Assembly (NCBI GenBank): GCA_037044955.1
Contig: JBAOHX010000009.1
Coordinates: 124,001 to 188,000 of the forward strand
Origin: JAJXWB01 sp037044955
GTDB taxonomy: Bacteria; Pseudomonadota; Alphaproteobacteria; Rhizobiales; Beijerinckiaceae
Direction of reading: 5' to 3'
DNA length: 64,000 nt
Every line of letters starts with the position of its first letter. Position 1 is the first letter of the stretch. Below the pieces are notes generated by a model, which had not been told where the DNA came from, made no database searches, and was given only the letters and a program-made list of their open reading frames with translations. The translations under genes were made by a program, and so were the position numbers. This document shows positions 35,264 to 44,446 of this stretch, one piece after another.

Positions 35264-36257
35264 TTACACCACGTCGTCGGGCGCGAGCGCGCAGGCGGTC
35301 TGCGGATCGATCTCGATCTGGATGGTCGCGTGGTCGATTCTGAACTGGTGCGCGAGACCGTGCGCGGTGTCGTGCAGGAAGGCGTCGCCCGGATGGCCGT
35401 CCTTCATGACGAGGTGACACGTCAGCGCGATCTCCGTCGTGCTCATCGGCCAGATGTGCAGATCGTGCAGGCTCGCCACGCCCGGCCGCGCTTCGAGATA
35501 GGCGCGCACCGCCGCGGGGTCGATGTGCGAGGGCACGGCGGCCATCGACATGCCGACGGAATCCCGCAGCAGCCCCCAGGTTCCCCAGACGATGATCGCA
35601 TTGATCGCGAGGCTGACGACCGGATCGAGCCAGAGCCACCCCGTGACGAGAATCACGAGGCCGGCGATCACGACACCAGCGGAGACGAGGGCGTCGGCGG
35701 CCATATGCAAAAACGCGCCGCGCAGGTTGATGTCGCCCTTGCCGCCGGACGCGAACAGCCAGGCTGTCGCCCCATTGACGACGATGCCGATCGCGGCGAC
35801 GGCCATCACGGTCCTGCCGGCGACAGGCTCCGGCGAGCCGAAGCGCTGCACGGCCTCCCATGAAATCGCGCCGACCGCGACCAGCAGAAACACGGCGTTG
35901 AACAGCGCCGCCAGAATGGACGATGCGCGCAGACCGTAGGTGAAACGGGCCGAGGGCGCGCGCTTCGCCAGTTCGCTCGCGGCCCAGGCGACGACAAGGC
36001 TCAGCACGTCGCTCAGATTATGGCCGGCGTCGGCGAGCAGGGCCACGGAGTTCGAAAGAATGCCGTAGATCGCCTCGATGACGACGAAGAGCGTGTTGAG
36101 GGCGATGCCGATCGCGAAGGCCTTGCCGAAACTCGCGGGAGCATGGACGTGCCCATGACCGTGATCGTGAGCATGGTCGTGCGAGTGGCCGGCGTGCCCG
36201 CGATCTGGCTGTCGGCGCTACGTTTTCCGGCGAATGATCGTGTTGCATCTGCGCCAT
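35264..36257 (-). CDS. Cation diffusion facilitator, ZitB/CzcD type (apparent frameshift near 36207)
   Basis: A His-rich N-terminus (HDHAHDHGHGHVHAPASFGK) precedes six transmembrane helices and a C-terminal cytoplasmic domain. The metal site is ALLADAGHNLSDVLSL with the partner GAFLHMAADALVSAGVV. It exports Zn2+ or similar divalent cations by proton antiport. The first ORF part starts at the ATG at 36257 (MAQMQHDHSPENVAP); one extra base near 36205-36212 (GCCAGATCG) separates it from the His-rich region. Corrected length is about 330 residues. Confidence 0.88.
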
Positions 36258-36413
36258 GCGCCCGAGGAGGCTTCGTTGATTCAGGATTGCTCGATACATG
36301 TTCTAGCCGGCGGCGCCTCGAGGAACTAGGGCGGCCGCTCCGGCAAAGTTGCGCAGCGAACGGCTGCTCGGCTATCGACGGTGTTGCGCTTGAACGGCGC
36401 CGGGAGACGCGCG

Positions 36414-37160
36414 ATGAGGCTCGAGGGGAAAGTGGCGCTGATTACCGGCGCAGGGCCGATGGGCGCGGCGATCGCGCGGCGCTTCGCGGAGGAGGGCGCG
36501 TCCCTCGTCCTGACCGACATATCCGCGTCGCGACTGAAGGCGACGGCCGAGGAACTCACGGGCAAGGCGCCGCTCGTGGCGCATCGCGCGGATGTGACAG
36601 CGCGCGACGAAGCGCTCGGCGTCGCCGAAGCGGGCCTCGCCGCCTTCGGCCGCGTCGACATTCTCTGCAATATCGTCGGCGGCGTGCGCGACGCCACGCT
36701 GTATCAGCCGCTGCTGACGATGAGCGAGAAGCGCTGGGACGAGACTTTCGCCATCAACCTGAAGGCGTCGCTGCACCTGATCCAGCGGCTCGCGCCCGGC
36801 ATGGTCGAGCGCGGCGCCGGCAAGATACTGAACGTGTCGTCGGTGAATTACGCGGGCGAGGCCGGCAGCGGCGACTACGGCGCGGCAAAGGCGGCGGTCG
36901 CCTCGATGACGCGCACGCTGGCCATCGAACTCGCGCCGGCCGTCAACGTGAACTGCCTCGTTCCCGGCCTGATCGAGACGCGCGCGGTGGACAAGCTCGA
37001 TGACGAACTGAAGGAAAGCTATCGCGCGCGAACCCTGCTGAAGCGGCTGGGCCGCCCGCGGGACATCGCCAACGCCGCCCTGTTCCTGTGCTCCGGCGAG
37101 GCCGATTACATCACCGGCCATCTCCTGCCGGTGTCGGGCGGCATGCCTGCGAGCCTTTGA
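36414..37160 (+). CDS. SDR family oxidoreductase
   Basis: A 248-residue classical short-chain dehydrogenase: NAD(P) motif LITGAGPMGAAIARRF, NVSS catalytic serine region (LNVSSVNYAGE), and YGAAKAAV containing the Tyr-x-x-x-Lys. Tail HLLPVSGGMPASL is typical. It borders the alicyclic acid cluster and converges with badR; it may act on a hydroxyacyl-CoA in that pathway, but the substrate is not known. Start at the ATG at 36414 after GGGAGA. Confidence 0.85.
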   Translation: MRLEGKVALITGAGPMGAAIARRFAEEGASLVLTDISASRLKATAEELTGKAPLVAHRADVTARDEALGVAEAGLAAFGRVDILCNIVGGVRDATLYQPLLTMSEKRWDETFAINLKASLHLIQRLAPGMVERGAGKILNVSSVNYAGEAGSGDYGAAKAAVASMTRTLAIELAPAVNVNCLVPGLIETRAVDKLDDELKESYRARTLLKRLGRPRDIANAALFLCSGEADYITGHLLPVSGGMPASL

Positions 37161-37161
37161 A

Positions 37162-37686
37162 CTATTCCAGCTCGTCGTCCGCCGGCGCCTCCGATGCGCC
37201 GTCGTCGATGCGTTTCATGTTCTCGAGAATCTTCAGCAGGTAGTGCAGGGCGTGCGCGCGGTCGTTGATCGAAAAATCGGCGAGCACGTCCTCGTAATAG
37301 TCGCGGATTTTCGGCAGCGCGAGCACACGCCAGACATGCCGGCCGGAGTCCGTCATCGTCACCAGCCTCGACCTGCGGTCGCGTTCGTCCTGCACGATCG
37401 CCACATGGCCGTCGCGCTCCATGCGCCCGACGAGCCCCGCGAGATTCTGCCGGCTGACCATCAGATATTTGGCGAGATCGCCGATGTTCATGCCGCCTGT
37501 CGCCTTTTCGCGCGACAGCGCGCCGAGCACCGCCCATTGCTGCGTCGTGAGCCCTTCGGCCTCGACCGCGCGCGAGCCGGTTTTATGCATCATATTTGCG
37601 CATTGGTAGAGGCGAAAAAACAACCTGTTGGCTAATTCCATCCGCACATCGCCGGTTGTGTCCAACGGTAATGGCCTATTTCGCAT
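37162..37686 (-). CDS. badR: MarR-family regulator, BadR-like
   Basis: A 174-residue winged-helix regulator (GLTTQQWAVLGALS, MNIGDLAKYLMVSRQNLAGLV, DGHVAIVQDERDRRSRLVTMT). It is divergent from badH and next to badI, as in Rhodopseudomonas palustris, where BadR is a MarR repressor released by 2-ketocyclohexane-1-carboxyl-CoA. That function is inferred from position and similarity. An ATG at 37641 is an alternative start. The 128-bp gap to badH carries a candidate operator. Confidence 0.85.
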   Translation of the reverse strand: MRNRPLPLDTTGDVRMELANRLFFRLYQCANMMHKTGSRAVEAEGLTTQQWAVLGALSREKATGGMNIGDLAKYLMVSRQNLAGLVGRMERDGHVAIVQDERDRRSRLVTMTDSGRHVWRVLALPKIRDYYEDVLADFSINDRAHALHYLLKILENMKRIDDGASEAPADDELE

Positions 37687-37723
37687 TGAATCCCCACTTG
37701 CCGTCAGGCGCGGTGCATGATAG

Positions 37724-37744
37724 ATATGACAATATCTTGCATAT
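37724..37744. promoter_or_regulatory. Candidate MarR operator in the badR-badH gap
   Basis: ATATG, 11 bases, CATAT at 37724-37744, with inner CAA/TTG partly matching, forms an interrupted dyad in an AT-rich stretch between badR and badH. MarR proteins bind such dyads, but no binding data exist for this sequence. Confidence 0.45.
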
Positions 37745-37814
37745 TTCCGCTACTGACGCGACCAAGATCGCGCAAAATGGCGGCGCCGGCAAATGGGTTT
37801 TGGAGGAGGCGAGG

Positions 37815-38582
37815 ATGGCTCGGTTTGATGGAAAAACGATCGTTCTGACGGGCGGCGGCGGCGGCATCGGCAGCGCCACGTGCAAGCGCTTCGCGGCCGA
37901 GGGCGGCAAGGTCGCGATTTTCGACCTGAACCTCGACGCGGCGAAGAAGACCGCCGCCGAGATCGTCGCCGCCGGCGGCGTCGCCGAAGCCTTCCAGTGC
38001 GACATCGTCGACCGCGCGAGCGTCGATGCGGCGGTTGCGGCCGCCGAGGCGAAGCTCGGCCCGGTCTCGGTGCTGGTGAACAACGCCGGCTGGGACATTT
38101 TCAAGCCCTTCGTGAAGACCGAGCCGACCGACTGGGCGAAGATCATCGCCATCAACCTGACGGGCGCGCTCAACATGCATCACGCGATCCTGCCGGGCAT
38201 GGTCGCCCGCAGGTACGGCCGCGTCGTCAATGTCGCGTCCGACGCCGCCCGCGTCGGCTCCTCCGGCGAAGCCGTCTACGCGGCCTGCAAGGGCGGCATC
38301 GTCGCTTTCTCCAAGACGCTCGCGCGCGAACACGCGCGCCACGGCATCACGGTCAACGCCGTGTGCCCCGGCCCGACGGCCACCGCCATGCTGAGCGATG
38401 TCGCGGCGACCGCCGCCAGCCCGGAAAAGCTGATCGAGGCCTTCACCCGCGCCATTCCGCTCGGCCGTCTCGGCCAGCCGGACGATCTCGCCGGCGCCAT
38501 CGCCTTCATGGCGAGCGACGACGCCGGCTTCATCACCGGCCAGGTGCTGAGCGTGTCCGGCGGCCTGACGATGAACGGCTGA
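37815..38582 (+). CDS. badH: 2-hydroxycyclohexanecarboxyl-CoA dehydrogenase
   Basis: A 255-residue short-chain dehydrogenase closely resembling R. palustris BadH: TGGGGGIGSATCKRFAAEG, NNAGWDIFKPFVKTEP, NVASDAARVGSSGEAVYAACKG and ITGQVLSVSGGLTMNG. It oxidises 2-hydroxycyclohexane-1-carboxyl-CoA to the 2-keto compound with NAD+. The ATG at 37815 follows GGAGGAGG. It is the first gene of badH-badI. Confidence 0.93.
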   Translation: MARFDGKTIVLTGGGGGIGSATCKRFAAEGGKVAIFDLNLDAAKKTAAEIVAAGGVAEAFQCDIVDRASVDAAVAAAEAKLGPVSVLVNNAGWDIFKPFVKTEPTDWAKIIAINLTGALNMHHAILPGMVARRYGRVVNVASDAARVGSSGEAVYAACKGGIVAFSKTLAREHARHGITVNAVCPGPTATAMLSDVAATAASPEKLIEAFTRAIPLGRLGQPDDLAGAIAFMASDDAGFITGQVLSVSGGLTMNG

Positions 38583-38610
38583 TCGGAAAAAAGACGACGG
38601 AGGAACAGGC

Positions 38611-39393
38611 ATGAAGTATCAGGATCTGGTCTATGAAGTGCGCAACGGCGTCGCCTGGATCATCATCAATCGCCCGGATGTGATGAACGCCTTCCGCGGC
38701 ACGACCTGCGACGAACTCATCAAGGCGCTCAACAAGGCCGGCTACGACAGGAGCGTCGGCTGCATCGTGCTCGCCGGCGCCGGCGACCGCGCCTTCTGCA
38801 CCGGCGGCGACCAGTCGGCGCACGACGGCAATTACGACGGACGCGGCACCATCGGCCTGCCGATGGAGGAATTGCATACCGCGATCCGCGACGTGCCCAA
38901 GCCCGTCATCGCGCGCGTGCAGGGCTATGCGATCGGCGGCGGCAACGTGCTCGCCACCATCTGCGACCTCACGATCTGCTCGGAAAAGGCGATCTTCGGC
39001 CAGGTCGGCCCGAAGATGGGTTCTGTCGATCCCGGTTACGGCACGGCCTTCCTCGCGCGCGTCGTCGGCGAGAAGAAGGCGCGCGAGATCTGGTACATGT
39101 GCCGCCGCTATTCCGGCAAGGAGGCCGAGAGCATGGGCCTCGCCAATCTCTGTGTGCCGCACGAGGAGCTCGACAAGACCGTGCAGGCCTGGGGCGAGGA
39201 ATTGTGCGAGCGCAGCCCGACCGCCATCGCCATCGCCAAGCGCTCGTTCAACATGGACACGGCGCATCAGGCGGGCATCGCCGGCATGGGCATGTATGCG
39301 CTCAAGCTCTACTACGACACCGAGGAATCCCGCGAGGGCGTCACGGCGTTGAAGGAAAAGCGCAAGCCCGACTTCCGCAAGTTCGCGAAGTAA
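38611..39393 (+). CDS. badI: 2-ketocyclohexanecarboxyl-CoA hydrolase
   Basis: A 260-residue crotonase-fold enzyme almost identical in pattern to BadI: WIIINRPDVMNAFRG, CTGGDQSAHDGNYDGRGT, IGGGNVLATICDLTICSEKA, GQVGPKMGSVDPGYGTAF. It opens the six-membered ring of 2-ketocyclohexane-1-carboxyl-CoA by reverse Dieckmann hydrolysis to pimeloyl-CoA. The ribosome-binding site GGAGGAA precedes the ATG. It ends before a clear terminator. Confidence 0.95.
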   Translation: MKYQDLVYEVRNGVAWIIINRPDVMNAFRGTTCDELIKALNKAGYDRSVGCIVLAGAGDRAFCTGGDQSAHDGNYDGRGTIGLPMEELHTAIRDVPKPVIARVQGYAIGGGNVLATICDLTICSEKAIFGQVGPKMGSVDPGYGTAFLARVVGEKKAREIWYMCRRYSGKEAESMGLANLCVPHEELDKTVQAWGEELCERSPTAIAIAKRSFNMDTAHQAGIAGMGMYALKLYYDTEESREGVTALKEKRKPDFRKFAK

Positions 39394-39401
39394 ATAGACC
39401 A

Positions 39402-39434
39402 GGCGCGCGGCCGAGGTTCGCCGCGCGCTTTTTC
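39402..39434 (+). terminator. Rho-independent terminator after badI
   Basis: GCGCGCGG and CCGCGCGC form a hairpin followed by TTTTTC, about 10 bp after the badI stop. It separates badHI from aliB onward. Confidence 0.75.
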
Positions 39435-39507
39435 ATCGACGGACGATCGACGCGAAGGGCGCCCCGAAAGGACGCCCTCGACTTCGCACAGGTCAGGGAA
39501 CCCGCCA

Positions 39508-40659
39508 GTGAACCCCTATCTCGACGCAGATTTGCGCGCCCTTGCCGATCAGGCGCGGCGCTTCGCTACCGACCGCGTGGCGCCCGGCTTTCAGGAGCGC
39601 GACCGCACCCGCACGCTCGACCGCGCGCTGATGAAGGAAATGGGCGCGATGGGCTTCATTGCGCCGGAACTGCCGGAAAGCCACGGCGGCCTGGGCATGA
39701 GCGGCCTTGCGGCCGGCGTCATCTGCGAGGAGATCGCCCGCGCCGACCTGTCGATGTCCTACGTCAATCTCCTGGCGTCGCTGAATGCGCAAATCCTGTC
39801 GCATCACGGCAAGCCCGAAATCGTCAAACCCTGGCTGACCAAACTCGTCGCCGGCGAAGCTCTCGTCGCCATCGCGCTCACCGAGCCGCGCGGCGGTTCT
39901 GACGCCGCGAATCTGCGCCTCAAGGTCGAGCGCGACGGCGATCACTACATCGTCAACGGCGAGAAGACCTCGATCTCCGCCGCCGATCAGGCCGACGTCG
40001 CGATCGTCTTCGGACGCACCGGAACGCCGGAATCCGGCGCGCATGGCGTTACCGCGCTGCTCGTGCCAATGGACCTGCCGGGCGTCACGCGCAGCCGCTT
40101 CGACTGCCACGGCCAGCGCGCCATCGGGCGCGGCTCCATCTTCTTCGAGAATGTGCGCGTGCCCGTTTCCCATCGCCTCGGCGACGAGAACAAGGGTTTC
40201 GTGCAGGTGATGCAGGGTTTCGATTTTTCGCGCGCCCTCATCGGCCTCCAGGTGCTCGGCGTGGCGCGCGTCGCGCTGGAGGAGACCTGGGCCTATGTCG
40301 CGGAGCGCAAGGCTTTCGGCCAACCGATTTCGGCCTTCCAGGGCGTCTCGCATCCGCTCGCCGATTACGACACGCAGGTCGAGGCCGCGCGTCTGCTCTG
40401 CCTGCAGGCGCTGTGGCTGAAGGACAAGGGCCTGCCGCACAGCGCGGAAGCGGCCATGTGCAAGTGGTGGGCGCCGAAGCTCGCTTATGATGTCGTCCAC
40501 CAATGCCTGCTGAGCCACGGCCACGGCGGCTACGACCGCGGCCTGATGGAACAGCGCCTGCGCGACGTGCTCGGCTTCCAGCTCGGCGACGGCACGGCGC
40601 AGATCATGAAGACGATCATCGCGCGCACGCGCGCCGGCCGCGCCGCCGTGCCGGCCTGA
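39508..40659 (+). CDS. aliB: Cyclohexanecarboxyl-CoA dehydrogenase
   Basis: A 383-residue acyl-CoA dehydrogenase of the AliB type: ELPESHGGLGMSGLAAGVI, the FAD/substrate loop AIALTEPRGGSDAANL, GEKTSISAADQADVA, and RKAFGQPISAFQGVSH. It desaturates cyclohexanecarboxyl-CoA to the 1-ene. Placement directly before aliA is as in R. palustris. The GTG start has only a weak ribosome-binding site, suggesting low or coupled expression. Confidence 0.9.
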   Translation: MNPYLDADLRALADQARRFATDRVAPGFQERDRTRTLDRALMKEMGAMGFIAPELPESHGGLGMSGLAAGVICEEIARADLSMSYVNLLASLNAQILSHHGKPEIVKPWLTKLVAGEALVAIALTEPRGGSDAANLRLKVERDGDHYIVNGEKTSISAADQADVAIVFGRTGTPESGAHGVTALLVPMDLPGVTRSRFDCHGQRAIGRGSIFFENVRVPVSHRLGDENKGFVQVMQGFDFSRALIGLQVLGVARVALEETWAYVAERKAFGQPISAFQGVSHPLADYDTQVEAARLLCLQALWLKDKGLPHSAEAAMCKWWAPKLAYDVVHQCLLSHGHGGYDRGLMEQRLRDVLGFQLGDGTAQIMKTIIARTRAGRAAVPA

Positions 40660-40693
40660 GCAGGACAAGACAAAAGAAAAAGGGGAGAGGGAC

Positions 40694-42334
40694 ATGGAAT
40701 TCGACGCCGTATTGCTTGCGCCCCGCCGCGCCGCCGCCATAGCCGCCGGCTTCTGGCATGACCGCACCATCAACGACGATCTCGACGCCTGTCTGGCCGC
40801 CTGCCCGGACAAGACCGCGCTGACCGCCGTGTGCGTGGACGGCGACGTCAAGCGCTTCACCTATCGCGAACTCGCCGCGCTCGCGGACCGTGTCGCGATC
40901 GGCCTGTCGAAGCTCGGCGTCGGCCGCAACGACGTCGTGGCGATGCAATTGCCGAACTGGTGGCATTTCACCGTTCTCTACCTCGCCTGCACGCGCATCG
41001 GCGCGGTGCTCAATCCGCTGATGCCGATCTTCCGCGAGCGCGAACTGTCCTTCATGCTCAAGCACGGCGAGGCCAAGGTCATCGTCGTCCCCAGGACGTT
41101 CCGCAATTTCGACCACGAGGCGATGGCGCGCGGCCTGCAGCCGAACCTGCCGCATCTCGAGCGCGTGATCGTCGTCGACGGCGGCGGCGCCGACGATTTC
41201 GAGACGCTGCTGACGAAGCCCGAATGGGAGAAGGACCCCGACGCCGCGCGCATCCTGGGCGCGAGCCGCCCCGGGCCGGACGACATCACGCAACTCATCT
41301 ACACCTCCGGCACGACAGGCGAGCCCAAGGGCGTGATGCATTCGGCCAACACGCTGATGGCCAACATCATCCCCTATGCCGAGCGCCTCGCCCTCGGCGC
41401 CGACGATGTCATCCTCATGGCCTCGCCGATGGCCCACCAGACCGGCTTCATGTACGGCCTGATGATGCCGGTCATGCTGAAGGCGAGCGCCGTTCTGCAG
41501 GACGTGTGGGAGCCGAGCAGGGCGGCGGAGCTGATCCGCAAGGAAAAGGTCAGCTTCACGATGGCGTCGACGCCCTTCCTCACCGACCTCACGCGCGCCG
41601 TGACCGAGAGCGGCGCTCCCGTGCCGACGCTGAAGACCTTCCTGTGCGCCGGCGCGCCCATCCCCGGCCCGCTGGTCGAGCAGGCGCAGGCCGGCCTCGG
41701 CGCCAAGATCGTGTCGGCCTGGGGCATGTCGGAGAATGGCGCCGTCACGCTCATCAAGCTCGACGACGACGACAAGCTCGCCTCCACCACCGACGGCTGC
41801 GCGCTGCCGGGCGTCGAGGTGAAGGTGATCGACACGGACGGCGGGAGCCTGCCCGCGGGCGAGATCGGCAAGCTGGTCGTGCGCGCCTGCTCCAATTTCG
41901 GCGGCTATCTCAAGCGGCCGCAATGGAACGGCACGGACGCCGACGGCTGGTTCGACACCGGCGATCTCGCCTATATGACGGCAGCCGGATACATCCGCAT
42001 TTCCGGCCGCTCGAAGGACGTGATCATTCGCGGCGGCGAGAACATCCCGGTCGTGGAAGTCGAGGCGCTGCTCTACAAGCATCCCGCCGTCGCGCAGGTC
42101 GCCATCGTCGCCTATCCCGACGAACGCCTCGGCGAACGCGCCTGCGCCGTCATCGTGCCGAAGGCGGGCGCCTCGATCGATTTCGCCGGGATGGCCGACT
42201 TCCTGAAGTCGCACAAGCTCGCCGTCCAGTACATTCCCGAAAAGCTGATCGTGCGCGACGCCATGCCGGCGACGCCTTCGGGCAAGATCCAGAAGTTCCG
42301 CCTGCGCGACATGCTCAAGGCCGGAGAGCTCTAG
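40694..42334 (+). CDS. aliA: Cyclohexanecarboxylate-CoA ligase (AMP-forming)
   Basis: A 546-residue ANL superfamily ligase. AMP-binding motif IYTSGTTGEPKGVMHS, GWFDTGDLA, and the catalytic lysine in TPSGKIQKFRLRD are present. It activates cyclohexanecarboxylate (possibly also cyclohex-1-ene carboxylate) with ATP and CoA. The ribosome-binding site GGGGAGAGG lies before the ATG. A GC hairpin (GGCCCGGC and GCCGGGCC, 42346-42364) without a T tract follows the stop. Confidence 0.9.
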   Translation: MEFDAVLLAPRRAAAIAAGFWHDRTINDDLDACLAACPDKTALTAVCVDGDVKRFTYRELAALADRVAIGLSKLGVGRNDVVAMQLPNWWHFTVLYLACTRIGAVLNPLMPIFRERELSFMLKHGEAKVIVVPRTFRNFDHEAMARGLQPNLPHLERVIVVDGGGADDFETLLTKPEWEKDPDAARILGASRPGPDDITQLIYTSGTTGEPKGVMHSANTLMANIIPYAERLALGADDVILMASPMAHQTGFMYGLMMPVMLKASAVLQDVWEPSRAAELIRKEKVSFTMASTPFLTDLTRAVTESGAPVPTLKTFLCAGAPIPGPLVEQAQAGLGAKIVSAWGMSENGAVTLIKLDDDDKLASTTDGCALPGVEVKVIDTDGGSLPAGEIGKLVVRACSNFGGYLKRPQWNGTDADGWFDTGDLAYMTAAGYIRISGRSKDVIIRGGENIPVVEVEALLYKHPAVAQVAIVAYPDERLGERACAVIVPKAGASIDFAGMADFLKSHKLAVQYIPEKLIVRDAMPATPSGKIQKFRLRDMLKAGEL

Positions 42335-42410
42335 CCGTTTCCGGCGGCCCGGCGTCGCCGGGCCGTCCCCTCCGCAATCGAAACCGCGCGCGGCGCGAAG
42401 GAGCAGGCAC

Positions 42411-43187
42411 GTGCAGGAAGACGTCGTTCTCGTCGAGCGCGAAGGCCGTGTCGGCATTGTCACGCTCAATCGCCCGAAGGTTCTGAACGCGCTGAACGAC
42501 GAGGTCATGGACAGGCTCGGCGCCGCGCTTCTCGCGCTCGACGCCGACGAGGCCATCGGCGTCATCGTGATCGCGGGCTCCGCGCGCGCCTTCGCGGCGG
42601 GCGCCGACATCGCCGTCATGGCGGAGTGGACCTACAGCGACGTCTACAATTCCAATTTCGTCACCCGCAACTGGGAAACGATCCGCCAGGTCCGCAAGCC
42701 GGTGATCGCCTCCGTGGCGGGGCTCGCCTACGGCGGCGGCTGCGAGCTTGCGCTGTCCTGCGACATCATCGTCGCGGGACGCAGCGCGAAATTCTGCCTG
42801 CCGGAGATCAAGCTCGGCCTGTTGCCCGGCGCCGGCGGCACGCAGCGCCTGCCGCGCGCCATCGGCAAGGCGAAGGCGATGGACATGTGCCTGTCCGCGC
42901 GCACGCTCGACGCGGAGGAGGCCGACCGTTACGGCCTCGTCTCGCGCGTCGTCGACGATGAAAAGTTGCGCGAGGAAACGATGGCCCTTGCGGCGAAGGT
43001 CGCGGCCTTCTCCGCGCCGGCGCTGATGGCAGCGAAGGAATGCGTCAATCGCGCCTATGAATCGGCTCTGAGCGAAGGCGTGCTGTTCGAGCGGCGCGAA
43101 ATGCACGCGCGCTTCGCCACGGCCGACGCGCACGAAGGCATCGACGCCTTCTTAGGCAAGCGCAAGCCGGTCTTCGGTCATCGCTGA
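42411..43187 (+). CDS. badK: Cyclohex-1-ene-1-carboxyl-CoA hydratase
   Basis: A 258-residue crotonase: RPKVLNALNDEVMDRLG, AFAAGADIAVMAEW, the oxyanion-hole region YGGGCELALSCD and the catalytic glutamate context LPEIKLGLLPGAGGTQRLPR. It hydrates the 1-ene thioester to the 2-hydroxy thioester. It could serve as a general enoyl-CoA hydratase, but the cluster fits BadK. GTG start after AAGGAG. Confidence 0.87.
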   Translation: MQEDVVLVEREGRVGIVTLNRPKVLNALNDEVMDRLGAALLALDADEAIGVIVIAGSARAFAAGADIAVMAEWTYSDVYNSNFVTRNWETIRQVRKPVIASVAGLAYGGGCELALSCDIIVAGRSAKFCLPEIKLGLLPGAGGTQRLPRAIGKAKAMDMCLSARTLDAEEADRYGLVSRVVDDEKLREETMALAAKVAAFSAPALMAAKECVNRAYESALSEGVLFERREMHARFATADAHEGIDAFLGKRKPVFGHR

Positions 43188-43227
43188 GAGCGAACGCATC
43201 ACGGGAATTGAGAGCAGGAGTTTTACA

Positions 43228-44418
43228 ATGGCTGGCAAGGGCGCCCGACAGAGCTTTCAATGGGACGATCCGCTCGCGCTGAGCGGCCAGATCACCGAGG
43301 AAGAGCGCGCTGTGCGCGACACGGCGCACGCCTATTGCCAGGAGCAATTGCTGCCGCAGGTGCAGGAAGCCTTCCGCCACGAGAAGACCAATGCCGGCAT
43401 CTTCCGCTCGATGGGCGAACTCGGCCTGCTGGGCGCGACCATCCCTGAAGTCTACGGCGGCGCCGGCCTCAACTACGTCTGCTACGGGCTGATCGCGCGC
43501 GAGGTGGAACGGGTCGATTCCGGTTATCGCTCGATGATGTCGGTGCAATCCTCGCTCGTCATGGTGCCGATCAACGCTTTCGGCAACGAGGCGACGAAGC
43601 AGAAATATCTGCCGAAGCTCGCGAGCGGCGAATGGATCGGCTGCTTCGGCCTCACCGAACCGAACCACGGGTCCGATCCGGGCAGCATGATCACGCGCGC
43701 GAAGAAGGTCGATGGCGGCTACAGCCTGTCGGGCGCGAAAATGTGGATCACCAACTCTCCGATCGCCGACGTCTTCGTCGTCTGGGCCAAGGACGATGCG
43801 GGCGACATCAGGGGCTTCGTGCTCGAAAAGGGTTGGAAGGGCCTGAGCGCGCCTGCGATCCACGGCAAGGTGGGCCTGCGCGCCTCGATCACCGGCGAGA
43901 TCGTGCTCGACGACGTGTTCTGCCCGGAAGAAAACGCCTTTCCCGAAGTGCGCGGCCTGAAAGGCCCGTTCACCTGCCTCAACAGCGCGCGCTACGGCAT
44001 CGCCTGGGGCGCGCTGGGCGCCGCCGAGGACTGCTATCTGCGGGCGCGGCAATATGTGATCGACCGCAAGCAGTTCGGCCGTCCGCTGGCCGCCAACCAG
44101 CTCGTGCAGAAGAAGCTCGCGGACATGCTGACCGAGATCACGCTGGGCCTGCAGGGCTGCCTGCGGCTCGGCCGTCTCAAGGACGAAGGCGAAGCGCCGG
44201 TCGAGATCACCTCGATCATGAAGCGCAATTCCTGCGGCAAGGCGCTCGAGATCGCGCGCATGGCGCGCGACATGATGGGCGGCAACGGCATCTCGGACGA
44301 GTTCGGCGTCGCGCGCCACCTCGTCAATCTCGAGGTGGTCAACACCTACGAGGGCACGCATGACATCCACGCGCTGATCCTCGGCCGCGCCATCACCGGC
44401 ATCGCCGCCTTCAGTTGA
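43228..44418 (+). CDS. gcdH: Glutaryl-CoA dehydrogenase
   Basis: A 396-residue acyl-CoA dehydrogenase of the GCDH type: ATIPEVYGGAGLNYVCYGLI, YRSMMSVQSSLVM, GCFGLTEPNHGSDPGSM and the C-terminal VNTYEGTHDIHALILGRAIT with the catalytic glutamate. It oxidatively decarboxylates glutaryl-CoA to crotonyl-CoA. It completes the lower end of pimeloyl-CoA beta-oxidation in this cluster. Its length and tail match GCDH rather than short-chain dehydrogenases. Confidence 0.93.
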   Translation: MAGKGARQSFQWDDPLALSGQITEEERAVRDTAHAYCQEQLLPQVQEAFRHEKTNAGIFRSMGELGLLGATIPEVYGGAGLNYVCYGLIAREVERVDSGYRSMMSVQSSLVMVPINAFGNEATKQKYLPKLASGEWIGCFGLTEPNHGSDPGSMITRAKKVDGGYSLSGAKMWITNSPIADVFVVWAKDDAGDIRGFVLEKGWKGLSAPAIHGKVGLRASITGEIVLDDVFCPEENAFPEVRGLKGPFTCLNSARYGIAWGALGAAEDCYLRARQYVIDRKQFGRPLAANQLVQKKLADMLTEITLGLQGCLRLGRLKDEGEAPVEITSIMKRNSCGKALEIARMARDMMGGNGISDEFGVARHLVNLEVVNTYEGTHDIHALILGRAITGIAAFS

Positions 44419-44446
44419 GCAAATCGGAAGGCGCGCGCCGGGCTGA

